DNA from: Streptomyces sp. CGMCC 4.7035
Lineage (GTDB): Bacteria > Actinomycetota > Actinomycetes > Streptomycetales > Streptomycetaceae
NCBI RefSeq assembly: GCF_031583065.1
Contig: NZ_CP134053.1
Location: 3,596,001 to 3,660,000 of the forward strand
Reading direction: 5' to 3'
DNA: 64,000 bases
Each line of letters begins with the position of its first letter. Position 1 is the stretch's first letter. A program made the translations under genes and the position numbers. Positions 11,533-19,673 of this stretch are shown here, one piece after another. The notes beneath the pieces were generated by a model. That model was not told the origin of the DNA and did no database searches. It saw nothing but the letters and a program-made list of their open reading frames with translations.

Positions 11533-12551
11533 ACGACAAGCAGGTGTACCTGTCGTCCGTCGGCACCGCGCTGCCCGGCGAGCCGGTCGGCAACGCCGAA
11601 CTGGCCCGGGTGCTCGGTGCCAACGAGGAGTGGATCGAGGTCTTCATCGGCACCCGCACCCGGCACTTCGCCCGCGACCTCGCCACCGGCGAGGTGCGTT
11701 GGTCGCTGGCCGACCTGTGCGCGATGGCCGCCGACCGGGCGGTGCGGGCCGCCGAAGTCGCCCTGGAGGACATCGAGTTCGTGGTGCTGGGCACCGCCAC
11801 CCCGGACACCCTGATGCCGGCCACCGTCAACAACGTGACCGACCAGCTGGGCCTGGACCAGGTGCCCACCTTCCAGCTCCAGTCCGGCTGCGCGGGCGCC
11901 GTGCAGGCGCTGAGCCTCGGGCGCACCCTGATCACGTCGGGGGAGTACCGCACCGGCCTGGTCATCGGCGGGGACGTGTGCAGCAAGCACCTCGACACCG
12001 GCCGCGACCTGACCAAGGCGGCCCCCAGCGACCTGGTCAACTACGTGCTGTTCGGCGACGGGGCAGGCGCGGCGGTGCTCAGCGACGAGCCGAGCGGTGA
12101 GCAGGTGGCCCTCCGGCATGTGCTGAACCGTTTCACCGGACTGGGGCGCAAGCCCGGCCAGGTGATCGAGTGGTTCGGCCTGGCCGACCGCCACGACGAC
12201 CGCCAGGCCCTCACCGAGGACTACAAGGCCATCGAGGAACAGGTCCCGGTGATGGCCGTGGAGATCCTCTGGGAGCTGCTCGGCGAGCTCGACTGGTCCG
12301 TCGACGACCTCGACTACCTGTTGCCGCCGCAGCTGTCCGGCCGGATGACCCGGAAGATCACCGAACAGCTCGACGTGCCGGGCGCCACCGAGATCTCCTG
12401 CGTTGCCGAGACCGGCAACAACGGCAACGCCCTGCCGTTCCTGCAGATCGAACGGCTCCTGGAGAAGATGACGGCCGGTCAGAAGGCGCTCGCGGTCGCC
12501 GTCGAGTCCAGCAAGTGGATCAAGGCCGGCTTCGCCCTGGAGAAGGCATGA
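11529..12551 (+). CDS. KAS III-like tetronate-forming enzyme
   Basis: A 340-residue member of the FabH/KAS III family. The active-site Cys is in 'LQSGCAGAVQAL' and the Asn in 'ETGNNGNALPF'. At the canonical His position the sequence is 'YLLPPQLSGRM' where FabH has PHQAN, so His appears replaced by Pro. In RK-682 and related tetronate pathways a KAS III homologue joins a 3-ketoacyl-ACP to glyceryl-ACP, forming the C-C and C-O bonds of the ring. Its neighbours here (FkbH, second ACP, E2-type acyltransferase) match that cassette. Start ATG overlaps the PKS stop as ATGA. The tetronate role is inferred from context. Confidence 0.82.
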   Translation: MNDKQVYLSSVGTALPGEPVGNAELARVLGANEEWIEVFIGTRTRHFARDLATGEVRWSLADLCAMAADRAVRAAEVALEDIEFVVLGTATPDTLMPATVNNVTDQLGLDQVPTFQLQSGCAGAVQALSLGRTLITSGEYRTGLVIGGDVCSKHLDTGRDLTKAAPSDLVNYVLFGDGAGAAVLSDEPSGEQVALRHVLNRFTGLGRKPGQVIEWFGLADRHDDRQALTEDYKAIEEQVPVMAVEILWELLGELDWSVDDLDYLLPPQLSGRMTRKITEQLDVPGATEISCVAETGNNGNALPFLQIERLLEKMTAGQKALAVAVESSKWIKAGFALEKA

Positions 12552-12606
12552 GTCCTGGGACAGGCACGAGGCCTGGAGAAGGCACGAGCAACAACCTGGA
12601 GGGGAC

Positions 12607-12849
12607 ATGACCCGGCAACTCACCTACACCCTCGCCGACTTCGTCGACACTGTCCGCGATGAGCTGGGCCTGCCCGTGGCTGACGACCAGATCGGCGCGG
12701 ACTTCGACGAACTCCCCGAGTGGGACTCGCTGCACCTGCTGAAGCTCGTTACCGCCATGGAACAGGACAGCGGCTGGTCCGTGCCGGTCGGCAGGGTATT
12801 GGAGGCCCGCAGCCTCAAGGAGATCTACGAGCTGGCGGTTCCCGCGTGA
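12607..12849 (+). CDS. Acyl carrier protein 2, probable glyceryl-ACP
   Basis: An 80-residue ACP with the phosphopantetheine Ser in 'EWDSLHLLKLV', the short DSL motif of ACPs that serve FkbH enzymes. GGAGGGG precedes the ATG by a few bases. The stop overlaps the next gene as GTGA, so the acyltransferase is translationally coupled. By analogy with tetronate clusters it carries the glyceryl unit made by the FkbH protein. The 55-nt spacer before it contains two imperfect copies of a 'CCTGG(A/G)...GGCACGAG' stretch of unknown meaning. Confidence 0.87.
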   Translation: MTRQLTYTLADFVDTVRDELGLPVADDQIGADFDELPEWDSLHLLKLVTAMEQDSGWSVPVGRVLEARSLKEIYELAVPA

Positions 12850-13715
12850 ACAGCGCCGCCCCACACCCGCACGTCGTACGGCGCCGCCGCCACACCCTGT
12901 ACTTCCTGGAGTGGGCGGCACGGCAGCGGCCCGTGCACCTGGACACCGAGGTCGACATGACCCGGATCCAGGCGCACCGGACCGCCGCCCGTGCGGGCGA
13001 CACCCGCTACTCCGTGGTGAGTTACCTGCTGTATGCCGCCGGGCGCACCCTGGCCCGGCACCCGGAGGCCAACGCGGTCCTGGCCCCCGGCCGGCCCTCG
13101 CTGCTGCGCGCCCCGCGCATCACCCGCTTCGAGTCGGTCACCGCGAAACTCGCCCTCGACCGCACCATGGACGGCGAACGCACCGTGCTGTCCGCCCTGT
13201 TGCACGGACTCGAGGACGCCTCGCTCGCCGAGATCCAGCGCGGCGTCGACCGCTACCGCGGCGAACAGGCCGTAGAACTCCCAGAGTTCAAAGGCGTCCG
13301 CATGCTCGGCCGGCTGCCCGTGCCGCTCGGCCGCGCCGCCTTCGCCGCCGTACTGCGCGATCCGCGCAGACGTCCCGGGATCTTCGGCACCGTCTCGGTC
13401 AGCTCCCTGGGACACAGTGCCGTCGACGGATTCCACTCCGCCGGCGGCACTGCCATCACCCTGACGGCGGGCCGCATCCTGGACCGGCCCGTGGTACGCG
13501 ACGGCCGGATCGAGCCCGCACCGGTCATGCGGCTCGGGCTGACCTTCGACCACCGAGTGATCGACGGGGCCACCGCCGCGGACGTGCTCAGCGATCTCCG
13601 AGACACCATGGAGGACTTCGATGACGGCTCCAGGGAAGGCGTCCCCGGGCCGGGCCTTCGGGGAGCCGATCGTGATCACCGGACCGCGCGGGGACTGGAA
13701 CAGAGTCCGGCGTGA
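12846..13715 (+). CDS. 2-oxoacid dehydrogenase E2-type acyltransferase
   Basis: A 289-residue catalytic domain of the 2-oxoacid dehydrogenase acyltransferase family, without lipoyl or E1-binding domains. The active-site motif 'TFDHRVIDGATAA' (DHRxxDG) sits near the C-terminus, and 'GIFGTVSVSSLG' is also typical. In agglomerin and abyssomicin pathways a protein of this kind acetylates the hydroxymethyl of the tetronate so that a hydrolase-fold enzyme can eliminate acetate and leave an exocyclic methylene. The GTG start 12846 overlaps the ACP stop. Its 3' end overlaps the phosphopantetheinyl transferase gene by 95 nt in another frame, an unusually long overlap; residues after the DHRxxDG region are low-complexity. 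Confidence 0.83.
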   Translation: MNSAAPHPHVVRRRRHTLYFLEWAARQRPVHLDTEVDMTRIQAHRTAARAGDTRYSVVSYLLYAAGRTLARHPEANAVLAPGRPSLLRAPRITRFESVTAKLALDRTMDGERTVLSALLHGLEDASLAEIQRGVDRYRGEQAVELPEFKGVRMLGRLPVPLGRAAFAAVLRDPRRRPGIFGTVSVSSLGHSAVDGFHSAGGTAITLTAGRILDRPVVRDGRIEPAPVMRLGLTFDHRVIDGATAADVLSDLRDTMEDFDDGSREGVPGPGLRGADRDHRTARGLEQSPA

Positions 13716-14499
13716 TCTGGCCACCCACGCCAGTGCGATCCTCTACGCCCGCCTCGACGACTGGCGTCCGGAACGCGCCGGCGGGCCCCGGCTGCGCGTC
13801 CTGCTCGGCCGGGACTGGGGCCGCTACCTGGACCTGACCCACCCGGAGGTGCGCACCCGCTTCGCCTCCTCCCGGGTGCTGCTGAAGTACGCCGCCGGGG
13901 CGGCCCTGCACGTGCCGCCGCAGTCGGTGGAACTCGGCTACACCCCGTCCGGACGGCCGTACCTGCACGGCTACGACGGGGTGCAGATCAGCCTCAGCCA
14001 CACCGACGACCTCCTCCTGGTGGGCCTCGCCACCGGCGCGGTCATCGGCGTGGACGCCGAACGCGCCGACCGCCGGATGTACGGGGCGGGCCTGGGACGG
14101 CACCTGTGCACGCCCCGCGAGACCGAGCTGATCGAGGCCATGGCGCCCGAGGAACGCGACCCGGCCCTGATCAGGCTGTGGACCCTGAAGGAGGCCTACA
14201 GCAAGGCCATCGGGCTCGGCATGCAGTTCCGCTTCACCGACTTCGGCTTCGAGACCGACGGCACCCCCACCGGGGTACGGCGCCCGGACGGGACACCGGG
14301 CACCGGCAGCGAGTGGTCCTTCCGCACCTATTCGCTGCTCGGCCGGTACACGGTCAGCGTGGCCGTCGGCGACTCCGGTTTCGGCGTCACCACGGACACC
14401 CAGGCGCACACCATGCTCGACGGCGGCATCGTCGACGCCCTCGCCGAGGCACTCGGCGCCGAGGAGAACGACCGGCAGGGGGGCGACGACCTGTGGTAA
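13621..14499 (+). CDS. 4'-phosphopantetheinyl transferase, Sfp type
   Basis: A 292-residue Sfp-type enzyme. It shows 'SGRPYLHG', 'ISLSHTDDLLLVG', the Mg-binding 'VIGVDAERAD' and 'LWTLKEAYSKAIG' (WxxKEA). It would convert apo to holo forms of the two free ACPs and the PKS ACP in this cluster using CoA. The start ATG 13621 has GGAGG at 13611-13615 even though this lies inside the upstream gene. A C-terminal stretch of about 80 residues after the WxxKEA motif is longer than in Sfp. Confidence 0.92.
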   Translation: MTAPGKASPGRAFGEPIVITGPRGDWNRVRRDLATHASAILYARLDDWRPERAGGPRLRVLLGRDWGRYLDLTHPEVRTRFASSRVLLKYAAGAALHVPPQSVELGYTPSGRPYLHGYDGVQISLSHTDDLLLVGLATGAVIGVDAERADRRMYGAGLGRHLCTPRETELIEAMAPEERDPALIRLWTLKEAYSKAIGLGMQFRFTDFGFETDGTPTGVRRPDGTPGTGSEWSFRTYSLLGRYTVSVAVGDSGFGVTTDTQAHTMLDGGIVDALAEALGAEENDRQGGDDLW

Positions 14500-14605
14500 G
14501 CGAACCTCCGGGCCACGTCCCGGGGGCGGGCCGTTCCGCACAACTCCGTACAACCGGTCCTCAAGCGGCGGCCCGGACACTGAACGCACCCAACGGGGAG
14601 TCACC

Positions 14606-15661
14606 ATGGACTATCTGGCCGAACTCAAGGAATTTGCCCTACTGCACGGCAGAGGACAGGGCATGGCGCCGCGCCGGATTGCCGCGGTCCTGGAGCAGAT
14701 CACCAACGACACCGAAGGCGATCCCGACTCCTGGGCCGCGACCTGGACCCGCGCGGGCCGCGCCGCCGCCGCCCGCGGCCGCCACCTCGACGCCTGCGCC
14801 CACTTCGCGCTGGCCCGCTTCCCCCACCACGGCGATCCGGTACGGCAGTCGGCCGGCCGGCTCCTGGTGTCGGCCTTCGACACCTGGCGCCGCCGCAAGG
14901 GCGGCATCGAGCGCCTCGAACTCCCGCTGGCCGGTGGCACGTTGGCCTGTTACGCGACCGGCCTGGACGCTCCCCGCCCGCGCCCCCTGATCGTCGTCAT
15001 GGGCGGCATCGTCAGCGTCAAGGAACAGTGGGCGCCGATCCTGCCGCTGCTCGGGCGGCTCGGATTCGCCGCCGTGGCCGCGGAGTTCCCCGGGGTCGGC
15101 GAGAACACCCTGCGATACGCCCCCGACTCCTGGCAGCTCTTTCCCGACCTGCTCGACCGCCTCGCCGGTCGCGCGAAGGTCTCCGACACCTCCATGCTCA
15201 CTCTCAGCTTCAGCGGCCACCTCGCCCTGCGCGCCGCCATCGACGACCGTCGCATCCGTCGGATCCTCACGGTGGGCGCCCCCGTCGGGGCCTTCTTCAC
15301 CGACGCGGACTGGCGGCCCAGGGTGCCCGGCATCACCGTCGACACCCTGTGCCGCCTCACCGGCGCCGTCGACGAGACGGCCCTGTGGAAGGCGCTGGCG
15401 GACCACGCGCTCGACGAGGAACAGCTCGGACGCGTCCGCATCCCCGTCCGGTACGTCGCCAGTGCCCGCGACGAGATCATCCCGGCCGACGAGCAGCGAC
15501 TGCTGGGCGCCCTGCCCGACCTGCGCGTGAAGACGTACGACGACGTGCACGGCTCACCGGGCCACCTGGGCGCGATGCGGCGCTGGCTGTTCGCGCAGTT
15601 GCTGCTGACCCGGACCCGACCCTCCCTCACCACGAAGAGGACACCGCTTCACACCCACTGA
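14606..15661 (+). CDS. Alpha/beta hydrolase, candidate acetate-eliminating enzyme
   Basis: A 351-residue protein with a helical N-terminal cap (about residues 1-95) and an alpha/beta hydrolase core: 'PLIVVMGGIVSVKEQW' oxyanion region, nucleophile-elbow-like 'LTLSFSGHLAL' and a late 'ASARDEIIPADEQ' Asp and 'HGSPGHLG' His. The layout resembles FrsA-like hydrolases. In tetronate pathways a hydrolase-fold enzyme eliminates acetate after acetylation; this gene, placed just after the acyltransferase and PPTase, is my first choice for that step. The other hydrolase (15871-16869) is the alternative. The nucleophile elbow lacks a leading Gly, which is a departure from GxSxG. Confidence 0.7.
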   Translation: MDYLAELKEFALLHGRGQGMAPRRIAAVLEQITNDTEGDPDSWAATWTRAGRAAAARGRHLDACAHFALARFPHHGDPVRQSAGRLLVSAFDTWRRRKGGIERLELPLAGGTLACYATGLDAPRPRPLIVVMGGIVSVKEQWAPILPLLGRLGFAAVAAEFPGVGENTLRYAPDSWQLFPDLLDRLAGRAKVSDTSMLTLSFSGHLALRAAIDDRRIRRILTVGAPVGAFFTDADWRPRVPGITVDTLCRLTGAVDETALWKALADHALDEEQLGRVRIPVRYVASARDEIIPADEQRLLGALPDLRVKTYDDVHGSPGHLGAMRRWLFAQLLLTRTRPSLTTKRTPLHTH

Positions 15662-15688
15662 ACGCCCTCGCACCGAGGAGAGACGGCC

Positions 15689-15874
15689 ATGACCGACAAG
15701 TCCACCACCAGGAGCCGGGCAGCCTCGACGGTGCGCCCCTGGCAGAGTCTCGCCTCGCTCGGCGTGAGCGAGAGCGATCTCACCTCCACCCGTTTCCAGC
15801 CCGCGCCCACGCCGTTCGAGACCGACGGCCGGCCGGGCCGTACCCGCCGCCACGGGCGGCGCGAGGAGGCATGA
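15689..15874 (+). CDS. 61-residue peptide coupled to hydrolase gene
   Basis: A small gene with GAGGAGAGA 6 nt before ATG 15689, whose stop overlaps the next ATG (15871) as ATGA. The product is polar: a Ser/Thr-rich N-terminus, 'VRPWQSLASLGVSESDL' in the middle, and a basic C-terminus with 'RTRRHGRREEA'. There is no signal peptide, Cys or membrane segment. I do not recognise a family. The good ribosome site, coupling and position inside the operon support a real gene. It could be a regulatory or accessory peptide, a precursor peptide, or simply a translational coupler. Confidence 0.6.
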   Translation: MTDKSTTRSRAASTVRPWQSLASLGVSESDLTSTRFQPAPTPFETDGRPGRTRRHGRREEA

Positions 15875-16869
15875 CCCACGTGGCCGTACAGCATGTGCCG
15901 GGCGCCCGGGGCGGCGGGAGCATCCGGCTCCGCCACCGCACGGTGCACGGCTACCGCAGAGCCTTCCGGATGGCCGGCAAGGGCGACGCCGTCCTGCTCA
16001 TCCATGGCATCGGGGACTCCTCCGACACCTGGCGCGACGTCATGCCCGGCCTGGCCAAGCACTACCGGGTCATCGCACCCGACCTGCTCGGCCACGGCCG
16101 GTCCGACAAACCCCGGGCCGACTACTCGCTCGCCGCGTACGCCAATGGCATGCGGGACCTGCTCAGCGTCCTCGGTGTCGAGCGGGCCACCATCATCGGG
16201 CACTCGCTCGGCGGCGCGGTCGCCATGCAGTTCGCGTACCAGTTCCCCGACCGGTGCGAGCGTCTGGTGCTGGTCGGCACCGGTGGGATCGGCCGTCAGG
16301 TCACCCCGCTGCTGCGGGCGGCCACGCTGCCGGGTGCCACGCTTCTGCTCCAGCTGCTCCAACTGCCCACCGTGCGCTGGCAGTGGGGCGCCGTGGTGAA
16401 GACCCTGCAGTGGCTGCGCACCGACCTCTCCGTGGACGCGCCCGATCTGCTGCGGGTGGTCGAGGCGCTGCCCGACGCGACGTCGCGCAACGCCTTCGTA
16501 CGCACCCTTCGGGCGGTCGTCGACTGGCGCGGACAGGTCGGCACGATGCTGGACCGCTGCTATCTCGCCCAGGGCATGCCGACGATGCTCGTCTGGGGCG
16601 GCCGCGACCAGGTGGTGCCCGCCCTGCACGCCGGCCTCGGCCATGTCTCCATGCCCGGCAGCCGCCTGGAGATCTTCGAGGACGCCGGCCACTTCCCCTT
16701 CCGCAGCGACCCCGACCGCTTCCTCACCGTCGTCCGCGACTTCATCTCCACCACCCGCCCGACCCACTTCAGCCCCGAGGAATGGCGAGCCATGCTCCGC
16801 AACCGCCGCCCGGCGGTGCGGCCGGCGGAGCCGGAGGCCGAACCGCCGCGCAGGCTGCGACCTGCCTGA
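15871..16869 (+). CDS. Alpha/beta hydrolase fold protein
   Basis: A 332-residue canonical alpha/beta hydrolase. It has 'LLIHGIGDSSDTW' (HG oxyanion loop), nucleophile 'IIGHSLGGAVAMQ' (GxSxG), Asp in 'LVWGGRDQVVP' and His in 'FEDAGHFPFRSDPDRF'. The C-terminal 40 residues are Pro/Arg-rich. It is the last gene of the operon, coupled to the 61-residue peptide. It may act as a hydrolase or thioesterase on pathway intermediates, or as the elimination enzyme. A perfect hairpin follows the stop. Confidence 0.8.
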   Translation: MTHVAVQHVPGARGGGSIRLRHRTVHGYRRAFRMAGKGDAVLLIHGIGDSSDTWRDVMPGLAKHYRVIAPDLLGHGRSDKPRADYSLAAYANGMRDLLSVLGVERATIIGHSLGGAVAMQFAYQFPDRCERLVLVGTGGIGRQVTPLLRAATLPGATLLLQLLQLPTVRWQWGAVVKTLQWLRTDLSVDAPDLLRVVEALPDATSRNAFVRTLRAVVDWRGQVGTMLDRCYLAQGMPTMLVWGGRDQVVPALHAGLGHVSMPGSRLEIFEDAGHFPFRSDPDRFLTVVRDFISTTRPTHFSPEEWRAMLRNRRPAVRPAEPEAEPPRRLRPA

Positions 16870-16883
16870 CCGGCGGTCTTCGG

Positions 16884-16927
16884 AAACGGCGAGAGCGGGG
16901 AGGGACTCCTCCCCGCTCTCGCCGTTT
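16884..16927. terminator. 20-bp perfect hairpin, bidirectional terminator
   Basis: A 20-bp perfect stem (16884-16903 with 16908-16927) and a 4-nt GACT loop sit 14 nt after the hydrolase stop and 17 nt from the stop of the convergent SARP gene. It can serve both strands and marks the end of the cluster operon. Confidence 0.88.
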
Positions 16928-16944
16928 GCGCATCCCCGAGCGGC

Positions 16945-19626
16945 TCAGGCCGCGATCCGCCGCGTGTCGTCCATCAGCCAGACGCCGGGCCGTACCTCCA
17001 GCCGGGCCCAGCCCTCGTCCCCGCCTCGCACCAGATCCGCCGTACGCCGCGCGTACCCTCGCCACCGACCGTCCCCCAGGGAGCGAGCCGCCGCCTCGCA
17101 CTCGGCGAGTTGCGCGAGTCCCTCCGACGGGCGGCCTGCGACGAGTGCCACCAGGGCCAGCCCGCGTCGTGCCTCCGCGCAGCCCCGGGTGTCGCCCTCC
17201 TCGGCGGCCACCTCGAGGGCACGTGTGTACAGGCCTTCCGCCCGGTCGAACTCCCCGAGCCCGAGCAGGACGTCCGCCTCGCCGGTGAGGCAGCGCGCGG
17301 CGCCCACCCGGTCGTCGACGAGCGTGAACAGCCGCGCCGCATGACGGTGGTAGTCCGCGGCCCGCCCGGTGTGCCGGCGTTGCCAGGCGAGATCGCCCAG
17401 CGACCGCAGCAGTACGGCCTCCGCGAGCGTGTTCCCGGCCTGGCGGGCGGCATCCAGCGCGAGCTCGTGGCCCGTCTCCCAGTCGTCCCACAGCCCGCAC
17501 GCCTCGTAGTAGCCGCTCGTCGCCGATGCCAGCGCGCAGGCGAGATCCCACAGCCCGCTCGCGTGCAGCCGCCGCAGCACCTCCAGCAGCCCCGGCGCCT
17601 CGGCCTGGAACCACCGCAGTGGTACGACGACGGAAGGGTCGTGGGCGGCCGGCCCCTGCAGATCCGGCTCCAGTACCCCGGCCAGCCGGTCCCGTCCGGG
17701 CGTGAGCCGGGCGTCGGCGGCCCGCGCCCGCAGCAGACAGGCCCGGCCCAGCCGCGCGGTCGCCTCGGTCGCGGCCTCCTCGCCGCCCACCTGGTCCAGG
17801 ATGTCCAGGGCGAGGGAACGCAGCAGCGTGTGGTAGCCGTAGCGGACCGGTTCAGGGCCGTCGGCCGACGGGCGGGCCTCCAGCAGATGCGAGCGCACCA
17901 GCCCTTCCAGCCGTTCCTCCGCCGCGTCCGGTGCCATGCCGAGCAGCGACTGCGCGATCCACAGCGGGAAGTCGGGCAGCGGAGCCAGCCCCAGGGTCCG
18001 GAACGCGTGCCGTTCCGCCTCCGAGACCTCCTGGTAGGCCGCGAGCAGCCCGCCGCGCACGTCCAGGTCGCCGAGCGACAGCGCGCCGAGCCGGGTGCGT
18101 TCGTCGGCCAGTCGCCGGGCGAGCCCGGCCGCGTTCCAGTGCGGGTGGACCGCGACCGCGCCGGCGGCGACCCGCAGGGCGAGCGGCAGCCGGCCGCACA
18201 GCCGGGCGATCCGGTCCACCGCGGCCGGGTCCTCGGCCATCCGGGGCCCGCCGGTGGCCAGCAGCAGCGACCGGGCGTCCCGCGGGGCGAGCACGTCGAG
18301 CACCAGATGCCGGGCGTGCTCCAGCGCCCCCAGCGGGCGGCGGCTGGTGAGCACGACCGCCGCGTCGGGCACGGCCGCCAGCAGCGGTCGTACCTGCGCC
18401 TCCGACACCACGTCGTCCAGCACCAGCAGCAACTCGCGGGCCCGCGTGGCGCGGTGCAGCAGGTCCGCCAGCTCCTCCGGTTCCGAGGGCAGCACGTCGG
18501 GGACGGGCCGCAGCAGCCGGCGCAGCAGCGCCGACATCGCGGCGTACGGCGTCAGCGCCCGGCCCGCCGAGTCCCGCATGGCCAGCAGGATCCGCCCGGC
18601 CTCGAAACCCTTGGCACGGTGGGCGAGTTGGACGGCCAGCGTCGTCTTGCCGACCCCGGGCCGGCCCGAAACGGCGACGATGCGCGGGGCGCCGGATGCG
18701 GCGAGGAGCCGCTCGTAGCGGGCGAGTTCCTCGTCGCGGCCGGTGAAGTCGGTGAGCGCGGGCGGCAGCCACAGCAGCGGCCCGGACCGCTCCGGGTCGC
18801 GGGCGGCGGGCAGCGCGGAGACGGTGGCCGACGGCGACAGTGCGGGGCGGGCCGCGCGGGCCCAGGCCGGGTTCCAGGCGAGCGCCGGATCGGAGGCGAG
18901 CACCCGGCTGAGGATGCGCTTGAGGGACGCGTCGGGCTCCACGCCCAGCTCGTCCACCAGCGCGCGCCGTACCCGGTGGAAGGCCTGGACGGCGTCCGAC
19001 TGCCGTCCGGAGCGGTACAGCGCCACCATCAGCAGCCCGTGCAGCGTCTCCCGCATCGGGAACTCGTGCGCCAGCGCCATCAGTTCACCGATCAGCTCCT
19101 GGTGGCGCCCCAGTTTCAGATCGGCGCCGATCCGCTGCTCCAGCACCTCCGAGCGCAGCTCGTCCAGCCGTATGGCCGTCGCCTGCAGCGCCGGACCGTG
19201 CGGGATGCCGGAGAGTGCCGGGCCGGTCCACAGGGCCAGCGAGTCGGCCAGCAGCCGGGAGGCGGTGGCGTAGTCGCGTTCGTCGTAGGCGGCCCGGCCG
19301 CGGGCGCGCAGCGACTCGAATACGGCGAGGTCGAGATCGTCCGGCCCGACCCGGATGAGATAGCCGGGCGGCTGGGTCAGCAGCGGCTGGCCCCTCTCCT
19401 CCGTGTCCCCTCCTTCGAGGAGCGCCTTGCGCAGCTGCGACACGTACACCTGGAGCGTCGTCGCCGCGGTGCGCGGCGGTTCCATGCCCCACAGCTCGTC
19501 GATGAGGCTGTGCGTGGAGACGACGCTGTTGCTCTGCACCAGCAAGGTGGCCAGCACGACCCGTGGTTTGGCGGCGGTCGGCGTGCGTGGCTGCATCCGC
19601 ACCGGCCCCAGTACCCGAAAGCGCAT
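16945..19626 (-). CDS. AfsR/SARP-type transcriptional regulator with NB-ARC and TPR regions
   Basis: An 893-residue regulator. The N-terminus is an OmpR-like DNA-binding domain and bacterial activation domain ('SLIDELWGMEPPRTAATTLQ', 'HELMALAHEFPMRETLHGLL'-type region, to about residue 245). An NB-ARC ATPase follows with Walker A 'GRPGVGKTTLA' near residue 325 and 'LLLVLDDV'; the C-terminal third is helical and TPR-like. SARPs bind direct repeats and switch on antibiotic clusters, so it probably controls the adjacent operon. The start ATG 19626 has GAGGAG upstream. It lies 47 nt after the AfsA-like gene on the same strand, so the two probably form an operon. Confidence 0.92.
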   Translation of the reverse strand: MRFRVLGPVRMQPRTPTAAKPRVVLATLLVQSNSVVSTHSLIDELWGMEPPRTAATTLQVYVSQLRKALLEGGDTEERGQPLLTQPPGYLIRVGPDDLDLAVFESLRARGRAAYDERDYATASRLLADSLALWTGPALSGIPHGPALQATAIRLDELRSEVLEQRIGADLKLGRHQELIGELMALAHEFPMRETLHGLLMVALYRSGRQSDAVQAFHRVRRALVDELGVEPDASLKRILSRVLASDPALAWNPAWARAARPALSPSATVSALPAARDPERSGPLLWLPPALTDFTGRDEELARYERLLAASGAPRIVAVSGRPGVGKTTLAVQLAHRAKGFEAGRILLAMRDSAGRALTPYAAMSALLRRLLRPVPDVLPSEPEELADLLHRATRARELLLVLDDVVSEAQVRPLLAAVPDAAVVLTSRRPLGALEHARHLVLDVLAPRDARSLLLATGGPRMAEDPAAVDRIARLCGRLPLALRVAAGAVAVHPHWNAAGLARRLADERTRLGALSLGDLDVRGGLLAAYQEVSEAERHAFRTLGLAPLPDFPLWIAQSLLGMAPDAAEERLEGLVRSHLLEARPSADGPEPVRYGYHTLLRSLALDILDQVGGEEAATEATARLGRACLLRARAADARLTPGRDRLAGVLEPDLQGPAAHDPSVVVPLRWFQAEAPGLLEVLRRLHASGLWDLACALASATSGYYEACGLWDDWETGHELALDAARQAGNTLAEAVLLRSLGDLAWQRRHTGRAADYHRHAARLFTLVDDRVGAARCLTGEADVLLGLGEFDRAEGLYTRALEVAAEEGDTRGCAEARRGLALVALVAGRPSEGLAQLAECEAAARSLGDGRWRGYARRTADLVRGGDEGWARLEVRPGVWLMDDTRRIAA

Positions 19627-19673
19627 GGTTGCTCCTCGTGCCGTGCCGGCCGGTACGGGACCGCCCGGCGGTT

